DNA of 64,000 nt from Sporosarcina sp. P2 (GCF_002743255.1 NZ_PDYY01000010.1:1-64000); one strand, 5' to 3'. Positions 33,392 through 41,781 are shown, counted from the stretch's first letter. The notes: a model not told the origin generated them from the sequence alone. Program-made: numbers and translations.

Positions 33392-33514
33392 ATGTGGGTT
33401 ATCACATTGTTCGAAACAGAAAAGGTACGGATCTTTGAATATGCGGAGAAATTAGAGGCTACAACTGCTATGAAGAAGTTCAATCAGTACGCTGTTTTAT
33501 CCTACACAAAGTAA
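33392..33514 (+). CDS. 40-residue WVITLF microprotein, copy 1
   Basis: First of five tandem 40-codon genes. It starts MWVITLFETEKVRIFEYAEK and ends YAVLSYTK. AAAAGGAGACTGAACAAC precedes the ATG. The pattern suggests two short strands, a helix (around residues 21-33) and a third strand, a beta-beta-alpha-beta mini-fold with no signal peptide or membrane span. This is the most divergent copy (ETEK where the others have DQAN or DQEN). No family or function recognised. Confidence 0.85.
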   Translation: MWVITLFETEKVRIFEYAEKLEATTAMKKFNQYAVLSYTK

Positions 33515-33584
33515 AATCACTGAACAAACATAGAGAGAATACAAATAAATGATTAAAATGTAAACCAAAGGGAGACTGACAAAC

Positions 33585-33707
33585 ATGTGGGTAATTACTT
33601 TATTTGATCAAGCAAACGTACGAATATTTGAGTATGCGGAGAAGGTAGATGCGATGAACGCAATGAAAAACTTTAGTAAATATGCCGTTCTTTCTTACAC
33701 GAAATAA
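33585..33707 (+). CDS. 40-residue WVITLF microprotein, copy 2
   Basis: MWVITLFDQANVRIFEYAEK at the start and KNFSKYAVLSYTK at the end. AAAGGGAGACTGACAAAC precedes the ATG. It follows copy 1 after 70 bases and ends in a terminator hairpin, so copies 1 and 2 form one transcript. Conservation with the other copies runs over the whole length, strongest at VRIFEYAEK. Confidence 0.85.
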   Translation: MWVITLFDQANVRIFEYAEKVDAMNAMKNFSKYAVLSYTK

Positions 33708-33721
33708 GAAGTGATCATTTT

Positions 33722-33750
33722 AACCGTAGCGTACGTAGCTGCGGTTTTTT
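33722..33750 (+). terminator. terminator after microprotein copy 2
   Basis: AACCGTAGC pairs with GCTGCGGTT (one wobble), followed by T residues. The core is nearly the same as the terminator after copy 5. Confidence 0.85.
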
Positions 33751-33913
33751 ATATGTACGTGTTGTTGAAATATATCTAGTCAGAGAGGCTAATTTATAGA
33801 AACTGCTGAAAAAAGTACTTTCTTGTTGATGAAAAGATTAAGTTAAATTGAAAATATATGCATAAATTCTATTTCGCTAATAAGAAAACGTTTGCAGACA
33901 CAATTGCGACATA

Positions 33914-33927
33914 TGTAAGCGTTTTGA
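33914..33927 (+). promoter_or_regulatory. cre-like (CcpA) site, copy 2
   Basis: TGTAAGCGTTTTGA, the counterpart of the site at 33241-33254; the flanking CATATGTAAGCG and GACTTTGAATGA are also shared, so the whole leader was duplicated. Confidence 0.5.
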
Positions 33928-33938
33928 CTTTGAATGAT

Positions 33939-33956
33939 TTGTGAAACACTTCACAT
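33939..33956 (+). promoter_or_regulatory. Rex/FNR-type palindrome, copy 2
   Basis: TTGTGAA-ACAC-TTCACAT, one base off a perfect palindrome. The likely -10 element TATGAT (33984-33989) lies the same distance downstream as in copy 1. The central four bases differ from copy 1 while the arms are kept, the expected pattern for a protein-binding site. Confidence 0.7.
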
Positions 33957-34065
33957 ATCGGTTTCTTTTGTTGTAGAACAGAGTATGATAAGGGTAACAA
34001 AAGAAATTGGTTAGCAGATTCCATTCAAGGAACTATGCTGCCAAACAAAAGGGAGACTACACAAC

Positions 34066-34188
34066 ATGTGGGTTATCACATTGTTTGACCAAGCAAACGT
34101 ACGAATCTTTGAATATGCTGAGAAGGTCGACGCAACAAATGCAATGAAAAATTTTAACAATTACGCAGTCCTGACATACACATACTAA
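34066..34188 (+). CDS. 40-residue WVITLF microprotein, copy 3
   Basis: Starts MWVITLFDQANVRIFEYAEK and ends NNYAVLTYTY. AAAAGGGAGACTACACAAC precedes the ATG. First gene of the second transcript, behind its own Rex/FNR and cre-like sites. The C-terminus TYTY is shared with copy 4, while copies 1, 2 and 5 end SYTK. Confidence 0.85.
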   Translation: MWVITLFDQANVRIFEYAEKVDATNAMKNFNNYAVLTYTY

Positions 34189-34241
34189 GCGTTGGCTTTA
34201 TTATTGATAAATGAATACACATTAAAAGGAGACTGGAAAAC

Positions 34242-34364
34242 ATGTGGGTAATTACATTATTTGATCAAGAAAACGTACGAATCTTTGAATATGCTGAGAA
34301 GGCAGAAGCAACAAGTGCAATGGAGAACTTTAACAAGTACGCAGTCCTAACATACACATACTAA
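34242..34364 (+). CDS. 40-residue WVITLF microprotein, copy 4
   Basis: Starts MWVITLFDQENVRIFEYAEK and ends NKYAVLTYTY. AAAAGGAGACTGGAAAAC precedes the ATG. Separated from copies 3 and 5 by about 53 bases whose sequence is also repeated, so recent tandem duplication is likely. Confidence 0.85.
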   Translation: MWVITLFDQENVRIFEYAEKAEATSAMENFNKYAVLTYTY

Positions 34365-34417
34365 GCACTGACTTTACTATTGATAAATAAATACAAATTA
34401 AAAGGAGACTGGAAAAC

Positions 34418-34540
34418 ATGTGGGTAATTACATTATTTGATCAAGCAAACGTACGAATTTTTGAATATGCTGAGAAAGCAGAAGCAACAAATGCAATGAA
34501 GAACTTTAGTAAATATGCTGTTCTTTCATACACAAAATAA
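34418..34540 (+). CDS. 40-residue WVITLF microprotein, copy 5
   Basis: Starts MWVITLFDQANVRIFEYAEK and ends SKYAVLSYTK. AAAAGGAGACTGGAAAAC precedes the ATG. Last gene of the second transcript, closed by a strong terminator. Its C-terminal third matches copy 2 and its upstream region matches copy 4, suggesting recombination between copies. Confidence 0.85.
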   Translation: MWVITLFDQANVRIFEYAEKAEATNAMKNFSKYAVLSYTK

Positions 34541-34554
34541 TTTTACGAAAACAG

Positions 34555-34585
34555 AACCGTAGCGATTTAGCGCTACGGTTTTTTT
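34555..34585 (+). terminator. terminator after microprotein copy 5
   Basis: A perfect stem AACCGTAGCG/CGCTACGGTT with a 6-base loop and a T run. Confidence 0.93.
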
Positions 34586-34692
34586 ATGCATCTGTAATTT
34601 TTGTTAGGTTCAATATGGATTCTCACACAATCTACTATGCTAGAATACGACTATATCAACCATTACGTCAGGCTAGTAAAGAAGGGAATTAT

Positions 34693-35652
34693 ATGTTTAC
34701 TAATTTGAATACATTTTTACAACGATGGATTGCCATCTTAACACCTCTCAGCTTAGTAATAGGTGTCGTGTTTCATCAAGTAGGGGAGCAGTTATTGTTT
34801 ATTGTCTCCTGGTTGTTTGCGTTTATGACGTTCGTTGGCAGTCTTGGCATGAATATAAAAGAAGTACACATGGTCAGGAAGTATCCTGCCGTAGTACTTG
34901 TTAGCATCGCTTTTCTGCACATAGTGATGCCGGCATGGGCGTACTTTTTATCCACGGTATTTTTTGATGATCACTTACTGACGGTAGGTTTTGTGTTAGC
35001 AGTCGCAATCCCGACAGGTGTTACGAGTGTGATTTGGGTGACTATTTCGAAAGGCAATCTACCTCTATGCTTATCTATCATATTGATTGATACATTATTG
35101 GCACCTATCATTTTACCGGTTATTCTTCATATCGTCGTGGGAGAAAGAGTATCCATTGATAGTATGTCACTAATACTTAATTTACTTTGGATGATCGTAC
35201 TACCTACAATAGCAGGTATTACGTTAAATGAACTCTCAAAGGGGAGTGTTCAAAAGAAATGGGGACCTCGCTTAGCTCCTTTCTCTAAATTAAGTTTGTT
35301 TGCGATTGTTGCGATTAATGGTAGTGCAGTAGCGCCTTATGTGCAGAAGATTTCTTTTGAACTCGTCGGTATTATTGCGCTTGTACTGTTCATAGCATTA
35401 ACGGGCTATGCAACTGCCTTATGGATAGCGCATGTACTGTGGAGAGATCCAGTGATTGCTACGACGTTCATGTTTGTGGGCGGCATGCGAAATATCGCGA
35501 CAGGTGTTGTCATCGCGACAACGTTCTTTCCGCCGAAAGTCGCAATGCCTGTCGTTTTCGGTATGCTCTTCCAACAAGTACTTGCCTCTATATTCAATAA
35601 GGTGGGGAACAGGTATGGAAGACGTCATTTCAAGATTAACGAAGAGATATAA
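34693..35652 (+). CDS. bile acid:sodium symporter (BASS) family transporter
   Basis: A 319-residue protein with about ten hydrophobic helices and BASS-family features: MTFVGSLGMNIKEV in the first third, VAIPTGVTSVIWV in the middle and GGMRNIATGVVIA near residue 258. The ATG at 34693 after AAGAAGGGA is preferred over an in-frame upstream ATG without a ribosome binding site. It probably moves an organic anion with sodium; the substrate is unknown. Confidence 0.85.
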   Translation: MFTNLNTFLQRWIAILTPLSLVIGVVFHQVGEQLLFIVSWLFAFMTFVGSLGMNIKEVHMVRKYPAVVLVSIAFLHIVMPAWAYFLSTVFFDDHLLTVGFVLAVAIPTGVTSVIWVTISKGNLPLCLSIILIDTLLAPIILPVILHIVVGERVSIDSMSLILNLLWMIVLPTIAGITLNELSKGSVQKKWGPRLAPFSKLSLFAIVAINGSAVAPYVQKISFELVGIIALVLFIALTGYATALWIAHVLWRDPVIATTFMFVGGMRNIATGVVIATTFFPPKVAMPVVFGMLFQQVLASIFNKVGNRYGRRHFKINEEI

Positions 35653-35660
35653 AATAAAAC

Positions 35661-35704
35661 AACTGCCGTCATTCTGTGAACAGAACACGGCAGTGGTTTT
35701 ATTT
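35661..35704 (+). terminator. terminator after the BASS gene
   Basis: AACTGCCGT pairs with ACGGCAGT, with an inner TTCTG/CAGAA stem, then TTTT-rich sequence. Confidence 0.82.
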
Positions 35705-35878
35705 TTTCTTCTTTTTATTTTTTGGCCTAGATCCAAACTCTGCAGAAAACTCTTCTAAAGAATGGCCCTCTGGATGTTGATTATTACTGTTACTGGCTTC
35801 TTTGTTTTTATTTTCATACGTTTTCAACGGGTTATGTGTCCGTTCATTCATGTTTTTCTTATTATTTTTATTCGCCAT
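35699..35878 (-). CDS. 59-residue hydrophilic protein
   Basis: A small, Asn- and Lys-rich protein starting MANKNNKKNMNERTHNP, with HSLEEFSAEFGSRPK before a poly-lysine tail. TAGGAGGTGGACGAAC precedes the ATG. Composition and size recall minor spore or stress proteins, but I cannot place it in a family. It is convergent with the BASS gene and divergent from the GH3 gene. Confidence 0.65.
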   Translation of the reverse strand: MANKNNKKNMNERTHNPLKTYENKNKEASNSNNQHPEGHSLEEFSAEFGSRPKNKKKKK

Positions 35879-35992
35879 GTTCGTCCACCTCCTACAGACT
35901 AGAATGGACAAAAGTCGAAGTTTTATGCGGCGGCTGACAATATCAAAAAACGTCTAAAAGATGTTATCATGACTAAAAGAAGAGGTGGAACT

Positions 35993-37639
35993 ATGCGAAA
36001 AGTATCTAGAGTATTCCTGTTACTCGTCGTCGGTGCACTTTTTATGATAACAATAGGGTGTTCAAATCAAGAGAACGATAAGAATGAACAATCCAAACAA
36101 ATAGACATGCGAAATCAACAGAAAGAACAAGAGCTGATTGCGGTACACGATGCCGCTGAAAAAGGAAAGCTACCCAGTCAACCATGGCAAGTGGGGAAAA
36201 CTACTTTTCAACAAGTCCAAGAACAGTTGGGGAAAGCTGATAAGGTAGAACGTGATCGTAAGGGAATATATGCATCTTATAAAAAAGAAAAATTGAAGCT
36301 TCGTTTGACAGAGAACAAGAAGGTTTATAAATTACGTATAGCGAAATCGAAATTCGTTGACATAACGCAATTGCAGACTAAGGAAGTACTAGGAGTTCCA
36401 GATGGACTTGAACAAGTAGGTGGGCAAACAGCATTTATTTATGAATTGAATGATGAATACCAATTAACTTTGTTGTTTTCTTCAGCAGAAAACGATGCAA
36501 CCATCGCAGAAATTGCTGTTCTCCATAAGCCGAGTGCGGAGATTCAGGATGTGATACAGGAAATGCAACTTGATGAAAAACTCGGTCAATTGATTCTTAT
36601 GGGTGTGCAAGGTCCGCAACTGGATTCTGTAGCGAAGGGATTTATTCAAGATAGGCATGTCGGTGGCATTATTTTATTTAAACGCAATTTCGTTTCTGTT
36701 TCGCAATCGCTTAGTTTGATTAATGATTTGAAACAGGCGAATACGAATGCGAAAACGCCGTTATTTATTAGTGCAGACGAGGAAGGTGGACGTGTTACAC
36801 GATTGCCAAAAGAACTCGTAAAAACACCTTCTAATCGTAAAATCGGACAAGCTGAAAACGGGAAATATGCATATGATGTTGGAGAGTTAATTGGCCGCAA
36901 AATGAGTGCATTCGGATTGAATATGAATTTTGCACCTGTACTGGACGTCGATAGCAATCCGAATAATCCAGTGATTGGTGATCGCTCGTATGGCCATGAC
37001 GCACGGCTAGTCAGTAAAGCAGGAATCGAGCAGGCCAAGGGTATGATGTCGCAACATGTCATACCTGTCGTCAAACACTTCCCAGGACACGGTGATACCA
37101 GTGTAGACTCACATATTGATTTGCCCGTGATCAAGCATACTAAGGAGCGCTTGAAGAACGTAGAACTAATTCCCTTTAAACAGGCGATTGAAGGTGGCGT
37201 AAATGCGATTATGGTCGGACACTTACTTGTAGAGGCATATGATCCGAAAACGCCTGCATCATTTTCAAAAATCATCATTCAAGACGTATTACGTGATGAA
37301 TTACAGTTCGATGGTGTGGTGATTACAGACGACTTGGTCATGGGAGCAATTGAAAAGAACTATACAATTGGAGATGCGGCAGTTCAATCTATTGCAGCGG
37401 GTGGAGATATTTTACTTGTTGGGCATAAATATACGCCAGTAGACGAGCTACTCACTGCATTACAAACGGCTATAAGTGAAGGAGTCATTACAGAACAACG
37501 AGTCAATCAAAGCGTCGAGCGGATTTTACTGCTAAAGCAACAGTATAAAGTGGTGGATATTCCACAAGAGCAAGTCCATGTGGAAGAATTGAATGAAAAA
37601 ACGAAGGAGCTTGTAAAGAAAATTCAATCGGGTATTTAA
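35993..37639 (+). CDS. lipoprotein beta-N-acetylhexosaminidase (GH3, NagZ type) with N-terminal extra domain
   Basis: A 548-residue lipoprotein: the signal peptide ends with Cys23 (FMITIGCSN). Residues ~50-175 form a separate domain (VGKTTFQQVQEQLGKADKVE, repeated beta-rich halves) resembling DUF4309/YjgB modules. The rest is GH3: FISADEEGGRVTRLP, MNFAPVLDVDSNPNNP, KHFPGHGDTSVDSH with the NagZ-type His, and the nucleophile Asp in GVVITDDLVMGAI. It should remove N-acetylglucosamine from muropeptides outside the cell. The ATG at 35993 follows AGAGGTGG. Confidence 0.87.
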   Translation: MRKVSRVFLLLVVGALFMITIGCSNQENDKNEQSKQIDMRNQQKEQELIAVHDAAEKGKLPSQPWQVGKTTFQQVQEQLGKADKVERDRKGIYASYKKEKLKLRLTENKKVYKLRIAKSKFVDITQLQTKEVLGVPDGLEQVGGQTAFIYELNDEYQLTLLFSSAENDATIAEIAVLHKPSAEIQDVIQEMQLDEKLGQLILMGVQGPQLDSVAKGFIQDRHVGGIILFKRNFVSVSQSLSLINDLKQANTNAKTPLFISADEEGGRVTRLPKELVKTPSNRKIGQAENGKYAYDVGELIGRKMSAFGLNMNFAPVLDVDSNPNNPVIGDRSYGHDARLVSKAGIEQAKGMMSQHVIPVVKHFPGHGDTSVDSHIDLPVIKHTKERLKNVELIPFKQAIEGGVNAIMVGHLLVEAYDPKTPASFSKIIIQDVLRDELQFDGVVITDDLVMGAIEKNYTIGDAAVQSIAAGGDILLVGHKYTPVDELLTALQTAISEGVITEQRVNQSVERILLLKQQYKVVDIPQEQVHVEELNEKTKELVKKIQSGI

Positions 37640-37657
37640 CGATAAAGGGGTGTTTGC

Positions 37658-38290
37658 ATGGAAGAACGTGTTCTTTTGTTACATGGTTTCAATAAAAATT
37701 CACGTGATATGCAGACGTTGTCTATCTATTTAGAACATCAGGGATTTCATTGCAGATCACTCGACTTACCGTTAACATATCATGAATTTGACCAATCCAT
37801 TTATCTTGTGGAAAAATATTTGTCCGATATGATCTCACAAAAAGATACTCCTATTCATTTGGTTGGTCACAGTACAGGCGGTCTACTTATTCGAAAAGTG
37901 TTGCAAGAAACTGAATGGAAGGATTCAATTGGTCACTGTGTGCAAATTGCTACGCCAAACCGTGGAAGTCAGCTGGCGCATGTGGCGAGTAAAATTACAG
38001 GATACACTGAACACTACAAGACATTACGCTCATTAAACGCAACGTATATTGAACAGTTAAACTTGCCGGATATGACTCCTTTTGCGATTGGCGCAATTGC
38101 GGGGAATCGAAATCATTTATGGCTTGGGAAATTGCTTCAAGGAGAAAATGATGGACGAGTAGAGTTGGATTCAGTTTATTATCCGGGACTTGCTGATTTT
38201 ATTAAGTTGCCCTATGGACATAAAGAAATTCATCACCAGAAAGAAGTAGCGGAATTAACTGCACGTTTTTTGCTAACTGGGCATTTTTGA
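37658..38290 (+). CDS. alpha/beta-hydrolase, lipase-like
   Basis: A 210-residue alpha/beta-hydrolase. The oxyanion segment LLLHGFNKNSRDM is near the N-terminus and the nucleophile elbow HLVGHSTGGLLIRKV contains Ser (GHSTG). IATPNRGSQLAH resembles the class 2 lipase/PGAP1-like region. No signal peptide. AAAGGGG precedes the ATG, 18 bases after the GH3 gene, so the two are probably cotranscribed. Confidence 0.83.
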   Translation: MEERVLLLHGFNKNSRDMQTLSIYLEHQGFHCRSLDLPLTYHEFDQSIYLVEKYLSDMISQKDTPIHLVGHSTGGLLIRKVLQETEWKDSIGHCVQIATPNRGSQLAHVASKITGYTEHYKTLRSLNATYIEQLNLPDMTPFAIGAIAGNRNHLWLGKLLQGENDGRVELDSVYYPGLADFIKLPYGHKEIHHQKEVAELTARFLLTGHF

Positions 38291-38393
38291 TGAAGCATTG
38301 CTATTTCACTTGAAAAAATTCACAGCTCCAATTACCTTGTAATATTCACTTCAGCGGGCATGCTATAGCTGAGGGAATAAGGAGGATGATTGG

Positions 38394-39188
38394 ATGAGTA
38401 TTAGCGAAGAATTGAAAAAGTTGAAGGCATTTCACTGTGATGATCGATGTGTGCTGTCAGTATACTTAAACACGAATCCTGCAGATCCTGACCAACAACA
38501 AGCTGCGTGGAGAATTCATTTGAAATCAGGGTTGAAGAGACTTGATGAATACCTCGTCGCATCCGGAGATGAAAAAGAATTGACTGCATTTCGTTCATTG
38601 AAAGACCGTGTGATGAAAGAAGTTGAAGATAAGCAAAATGATTTGGCGAAAGGGGTTATCATTTTTGCGGCAGCGGATCCTGAAATATGGTCTGTTCATT
38701 ATGTTCAAGTAGCAGTCAAGACGAGCTTTCATTGGGAAAACCAAGCCATGACGAATGAATTTGAGTATATGTTACAAGCATATCCAGAAGCGGGAATTAT
38801 ACTCCCAAGCTACAGTAATGTCCGGATTTTGGATACAGCAATGGGGAGAGTCCATGAAGAAACGGTGTATGAATTTGATTCGGGTCTCGATGTCTGGAAA
38901 GAACAGAAAGGTGTTAAGTCGTCCATACAACGGGGAGTAGGTGGACATACAGACGAATTTGATCATCGGTTAAAGGAGAATCTGGATCGTTTTTATAAAG
39001 GCATGGGTTCTGTAGTGGGTAACATGAAAAAGAAGCGCGGATGGAAAGAAGTGCATGTGGCAGGGGAAGCCGAACTGGCCAATAGCTTCGCGTCCATCTT
39101 GCGTGAAAAACCCGCAAGCTGTATTCATAAAAACTTTGGAAAATCGAACAATAATCACGTCATCCAAAAGATTTTCGAATCCCGCTAA
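38394..39188 (+). CDS. VLRF1/aeRF1-type release-factor-like protein
   Basis: A 264-residue protein that resembles bacterial aeRF1-type (VLRF1/baeRF) proteins: VLSVYLNTNPADP in the N-terminal domain, GIILPSYSNVRILDTAMGRV in the middle and a segment with Gln and paired Gly, SSIQRGVGGHTDEFDHRLKE in the position of the catalytic loop, then a helix-rich end. Such proteins are related to the domains that release peptidyl-tRNA; a ribosome-rescue role is inferred. AAGGAGGATGATTG precedes the ATG. Single-gene unit. Confidence 0.72.
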   Translation: MSISEELKKLKAFHCDDRCVLSVYLNTNPADPDQQQAAWRIHLKSGLKRLDEYLVASGDEKELTAFRSLKDRVMKEVEDKQNDLAKGVIIFAAADPEIWSVHYVQVAVKTSFHWENQAMTNEFEYMLQAYPEAGIILPSYSNVRILDTAMGRVHEETVYEFDSGLDVWKEQKGVKSSIQRGVGGHTDEFDHRLKENLDRFYKGMGSVVGNMKKKRGWKEVHVAGEAELANSFASILREKPASCIHKNFGKSNNNHVIQKIFESR

Positions 39189-39201
39189 GAAGAATCAAAA
39201 G

Positions 39202-39242
39202 AGGATGTCCTAGAAGTCAGCGACTTCTAGGACATCCTTTCT
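39202..39242 (+). terminator. 17-bp perfect-stem terminator
   Basis: AGGATGTCCTAGAAGTC and GACTTCTAGGACATCCT with an AGC loop, then TTCTTT. The core TGTCYTAGAAGTC is shared with the pur operon terminator at 12398. Confidence 0.92.
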
Positions 39243-39308
39243 TTATGTAGTTTGTTTTTTGAAAAAATTCAAATACAGTTAAAGGGATTGAAGTTTCAGT
39301 TTCACTAC

Positions 39309-39338
39309 ATTCCTTTAATGGATAATAATTAAAGGAAT
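39309..39338 (+). promoter_or_regulatory. 11-bp inverted repeat upstream of penicillin acylase gene
   Basis: ATTCCTTTAAT and ATTAAAGGAAT with an 8-base spacer. It ends 17 bases before a -10-like TATACT (39355-39360), so it covers the -35 region and could be a repressor operator. A related half, TTAAAGGGAT, lies just upstream near 39278. Confidence 0.5.
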
Positions 39339-39382
39339 TTCAGAATATTACTAGTATACTAAGTTCTAAAGGGGGGAATGAC

Positions 39383-41746
39383 ATGGGAAGAGGCAGAAAG
39401 ATTACACTGTGGGCACTCAGTATACTGTCAATTATAGCTGTGTTTGTTGTGATATTTGAAAACGCTTACATTTTGAAGTCGAAACCGCTTGTAGAAGGAA
39501 ACCATCAAGTCACATTCATCGATCAAGAAGTAATCGTTACACGGGATAACAATGGGGTACCGCATATCAACGCTGCTTCGGATGAAGATCTATACCGAGC
39601 GCAAGGTTATGTGCAAGCGCAAGACCGTTTATTTCAAATGGATCTAGCCCGAAGGCAGGCGAGCGGTCGTCTGGCGGAAGTCATCGGTGATAAGGCAGTC
39701 GATACTGATAAGTTATTTCGTACATTTAGTTTGCGAAATGCCGCAGAAGCTTCATATGATGGATATGGAGAACAGGCAAAAGCAGTACTTGGCTGGTATG
39801 CGGAAGGAGTCAATGCATTCATTCGGGAAGCTATATCGGAAAATCAATTGTCTTATGAATTTGCACTTCTTGGATATGAGCCTGAAGAGTGGGCACCGAT
39901 TGATTCATTAACGATCGGGAAGTATATGGCTTATGACTTGGGGGGGAGATGGCAACCGCAAGCCTTCCGCCACTGGGCGATCAATGCGTTTCCAGAAGAA
40001 AAAGTGAAAGATTTATTCCTGACGTATCCGAAAAATGCAGAATCTATCATGACGGCTAATAAAGAGCATAACGTAGAGGTAGCGGGACGCTTTCTACCGG
40101 AACTTTCACCACCTGAATTCAATGGAAGTAACAACTGGGTAGTATCAGGAGAAAAGACGGCTTCCGGTAAACCGTTACTGGCTGATGATCCGCATTTAGG
40201 ACTGAGTACTCCGTCTATTTGGTATCAAATGCATTTACAATCCCCTGAACAAAATGTTGAAGGAGTAATCTTTGCCGGAATTCCTGGAATTATTTTGGGG
40301 AATAATGAAGATATCGCATGGGGGGTTACGAACGTTGGACCGGATGTGCAAGATCTTTATATTGAAGTACCGCACCCAAGTAAAAAAGCTCAATTCCGTT
40401 ATGATGGCAAGTGGGAACAAGCAGAAGTACGGGATGAGACGATTAAAGTGAAAGATGCTGAAGATGTTCCCTATGAAGTACTTGTCACAAAACACGGTCC
40501 GATTATTTCAGACGTTATGTACAAAGAAGAAAACCCTGATGCATTATTCTCCATGCAGTGGACGGCACTCGAGCCCACGCTTGAGCTCGAAGCAATTATG
40601 GAAATGAATAAATCAACAGATTGGAAAAGTTTTGAGAAAGCATTGGAGAAGTTTCATGCACCTGCACAGAACTTCGTCTTCGCTTCGACGGACGGCACAA
40701 TCGCGTATAAAGCAAACGGTCGCATTCCCATCCGTAAACAAGGTGACGCACAATTGGCAGTGCCAGGAGATTCTTCTGATTATGGTTGGGAGGGTTATAT
40801 TCCCTATGAAGAACTACCACGTGTAGTTAATCCCGAAGAAGGTTTCATCGCCACAGCAAATAATGAAGTGGTAGATGAAAATTATCCATATCACATCACA
40901 AAGTTCTGGGCACAACCATACCGCTTTGAACGGATTGCAGAAGTGCTGCGAGGAGGAGATAGTTTCACAGTGGATGACATGATGAAACTGCAAATGGATC
41001 AAAAAAACCTTTACGCTGCGGAATTCCTGCCATCCATGATTACATCAGTAGAGAACAAAGACCAATTAGGTGATTACAAAGAAGTATTAAATACATTGAA
41101 ACAATGGGATCAAGTTGATTCAAAAGATAGCAGTGCTCCGCTAATTTTCCACAAATGGATGAAACAACTGCAAATCGATATGTTCCGCAATGAAATGCCG
41201 GATGATGTCTATGAACTAATGCCAGGTAAAAACCAGATTACAGACGAACTTCTGCGTAAAGGCTATAGTGGTGAAAAAAGTGTCTGGTTAGAAGAAAAGC
41301 GGGGCATTGATCAATGGGTGTATAATTCATTTATTAACGCAATAAATAAAATTTCTGATGACTTCGGTGACAAACAACAAAAATGGGCATGGGGCGACTA
41401 TCACCAACTGACATTCCCACACCCGCTAGCAAGCGCATCACCTGTATTCGCCAAATTATTAAATCCCGAAAAACAGCCAATCGGTGGTTCCAATATTACA
41501 GTGCAAGCTGCTTCCTTTAAAGACGACGGCTCCGTTAACCACGGCGCATCATGGCGTTTTGTTGCAGATCTAGACGACTTAACAAAAACATATCATGTCG
41601 TTGGGCCCGGCCAAAGCGGACATCTGAAATCCAAATGGTTCCACGACCAAGCAGAAGACTGGGCAAAAGGCCACTACCACGAAACACTCATGACACAAGA
41701 AATCCCTGACGGACGTGTACTTACGTTGCAACCGACCGGTGAATAA
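39383..41746 (+). CDS. penicillin acylase-family Ntn hydrolase
   Basis: A 787-residue protein of the penicillin amidase/acyl-homoserine-lactone acylase family. The N-terminal helix ITLWALSILSIIAVFVVIF is a signal peptide or membrane anchor. The precursor is cut before Ser249 in FNGSNNWVVSG, which becomes the nucleophile of the beta chain. NNGVPHINA and GYVQAQDRLFQMDL of the alpha chain are conserved. AAGGGGGGAATGAC precedes the ATG. The natural substrate may be an N-acyl compound such as a quorum signal; not determined. Confidence 0.9.
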   Translation: MGRGRKITLWALSILSIIAVFVVIFENAYILKSKPLVEGNHQVTFIDQEVIVTRDNNGVPHINAASDEDLYRAQGYVQAQDRLFQMDLARRQASGRLAEVIGDKAVDTDKLFRTFSLRNAAEASYDGYGEQAKAVLGWYAEGVNAFIREAISENQLSYEFALLGYEPEEWAPIDSLTIGKYMAYDLGGRWQPQAFRHWAINAFPEEKVKDLFLTYPKNAESIMTANKEHNVEVAGRFLPELSPPEFNGSNNWVVSGEKTASGKPLLADDPHLGLSTPSIWYQMHLQSPEQNVEGVIFAGIPGIILGNNEDIAWGVTNVGPDVQDLYIEVPHPSKKAQFRYDGKWEQAEVRDETIKVKDAEDVPYEVLVTKHGPIISDVMYKEENPDALFSMQWTALEPTLELEAIMEMNKSTDWKSFEKALEKFHAPAQNFVFASTDGTIAYKANGRIPIRKQGDAQLAVPGDSSDYGWEGYIPYEELPRVVNPEEGFIATANNEVVDENYPYHITKFWAQPYRFERIAEVLRGGDSFTVDDMMKLQMDQKNLYAAEFLPSMITSVENKDQLGDYKEVLNTLKQWDQVDSKDSSAPLIFHKWMKQLQIDMFRNEMPDDVYELMPGKNQITDELLRKGYSGEKSVWLEEKRGIDQWVYNSFINAINKISDDFGDKQQKWAWGDYHQLTFPHPLASASPVFAKLLNPEKQPIGGSNITVQAASFKDDGSVNHGASWRFVADLDDLTKTYHVVGPGQSGHLKSKWFHDQAEDWAKGHYHETLMTQEIPDGRVLTLQPTGE

Positions 41747-41781
41747 TGAAAAATGTATGATTAGTTAATTATGTAGGATTA

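Noticed and set aside
36646..37278. 210-codon minus-strand frame opposite the GH3 gene
   Set aside because: Shadow of the GH3 coding frame; Ser/Pro/Ile-rich translation, no ribosome binding site.
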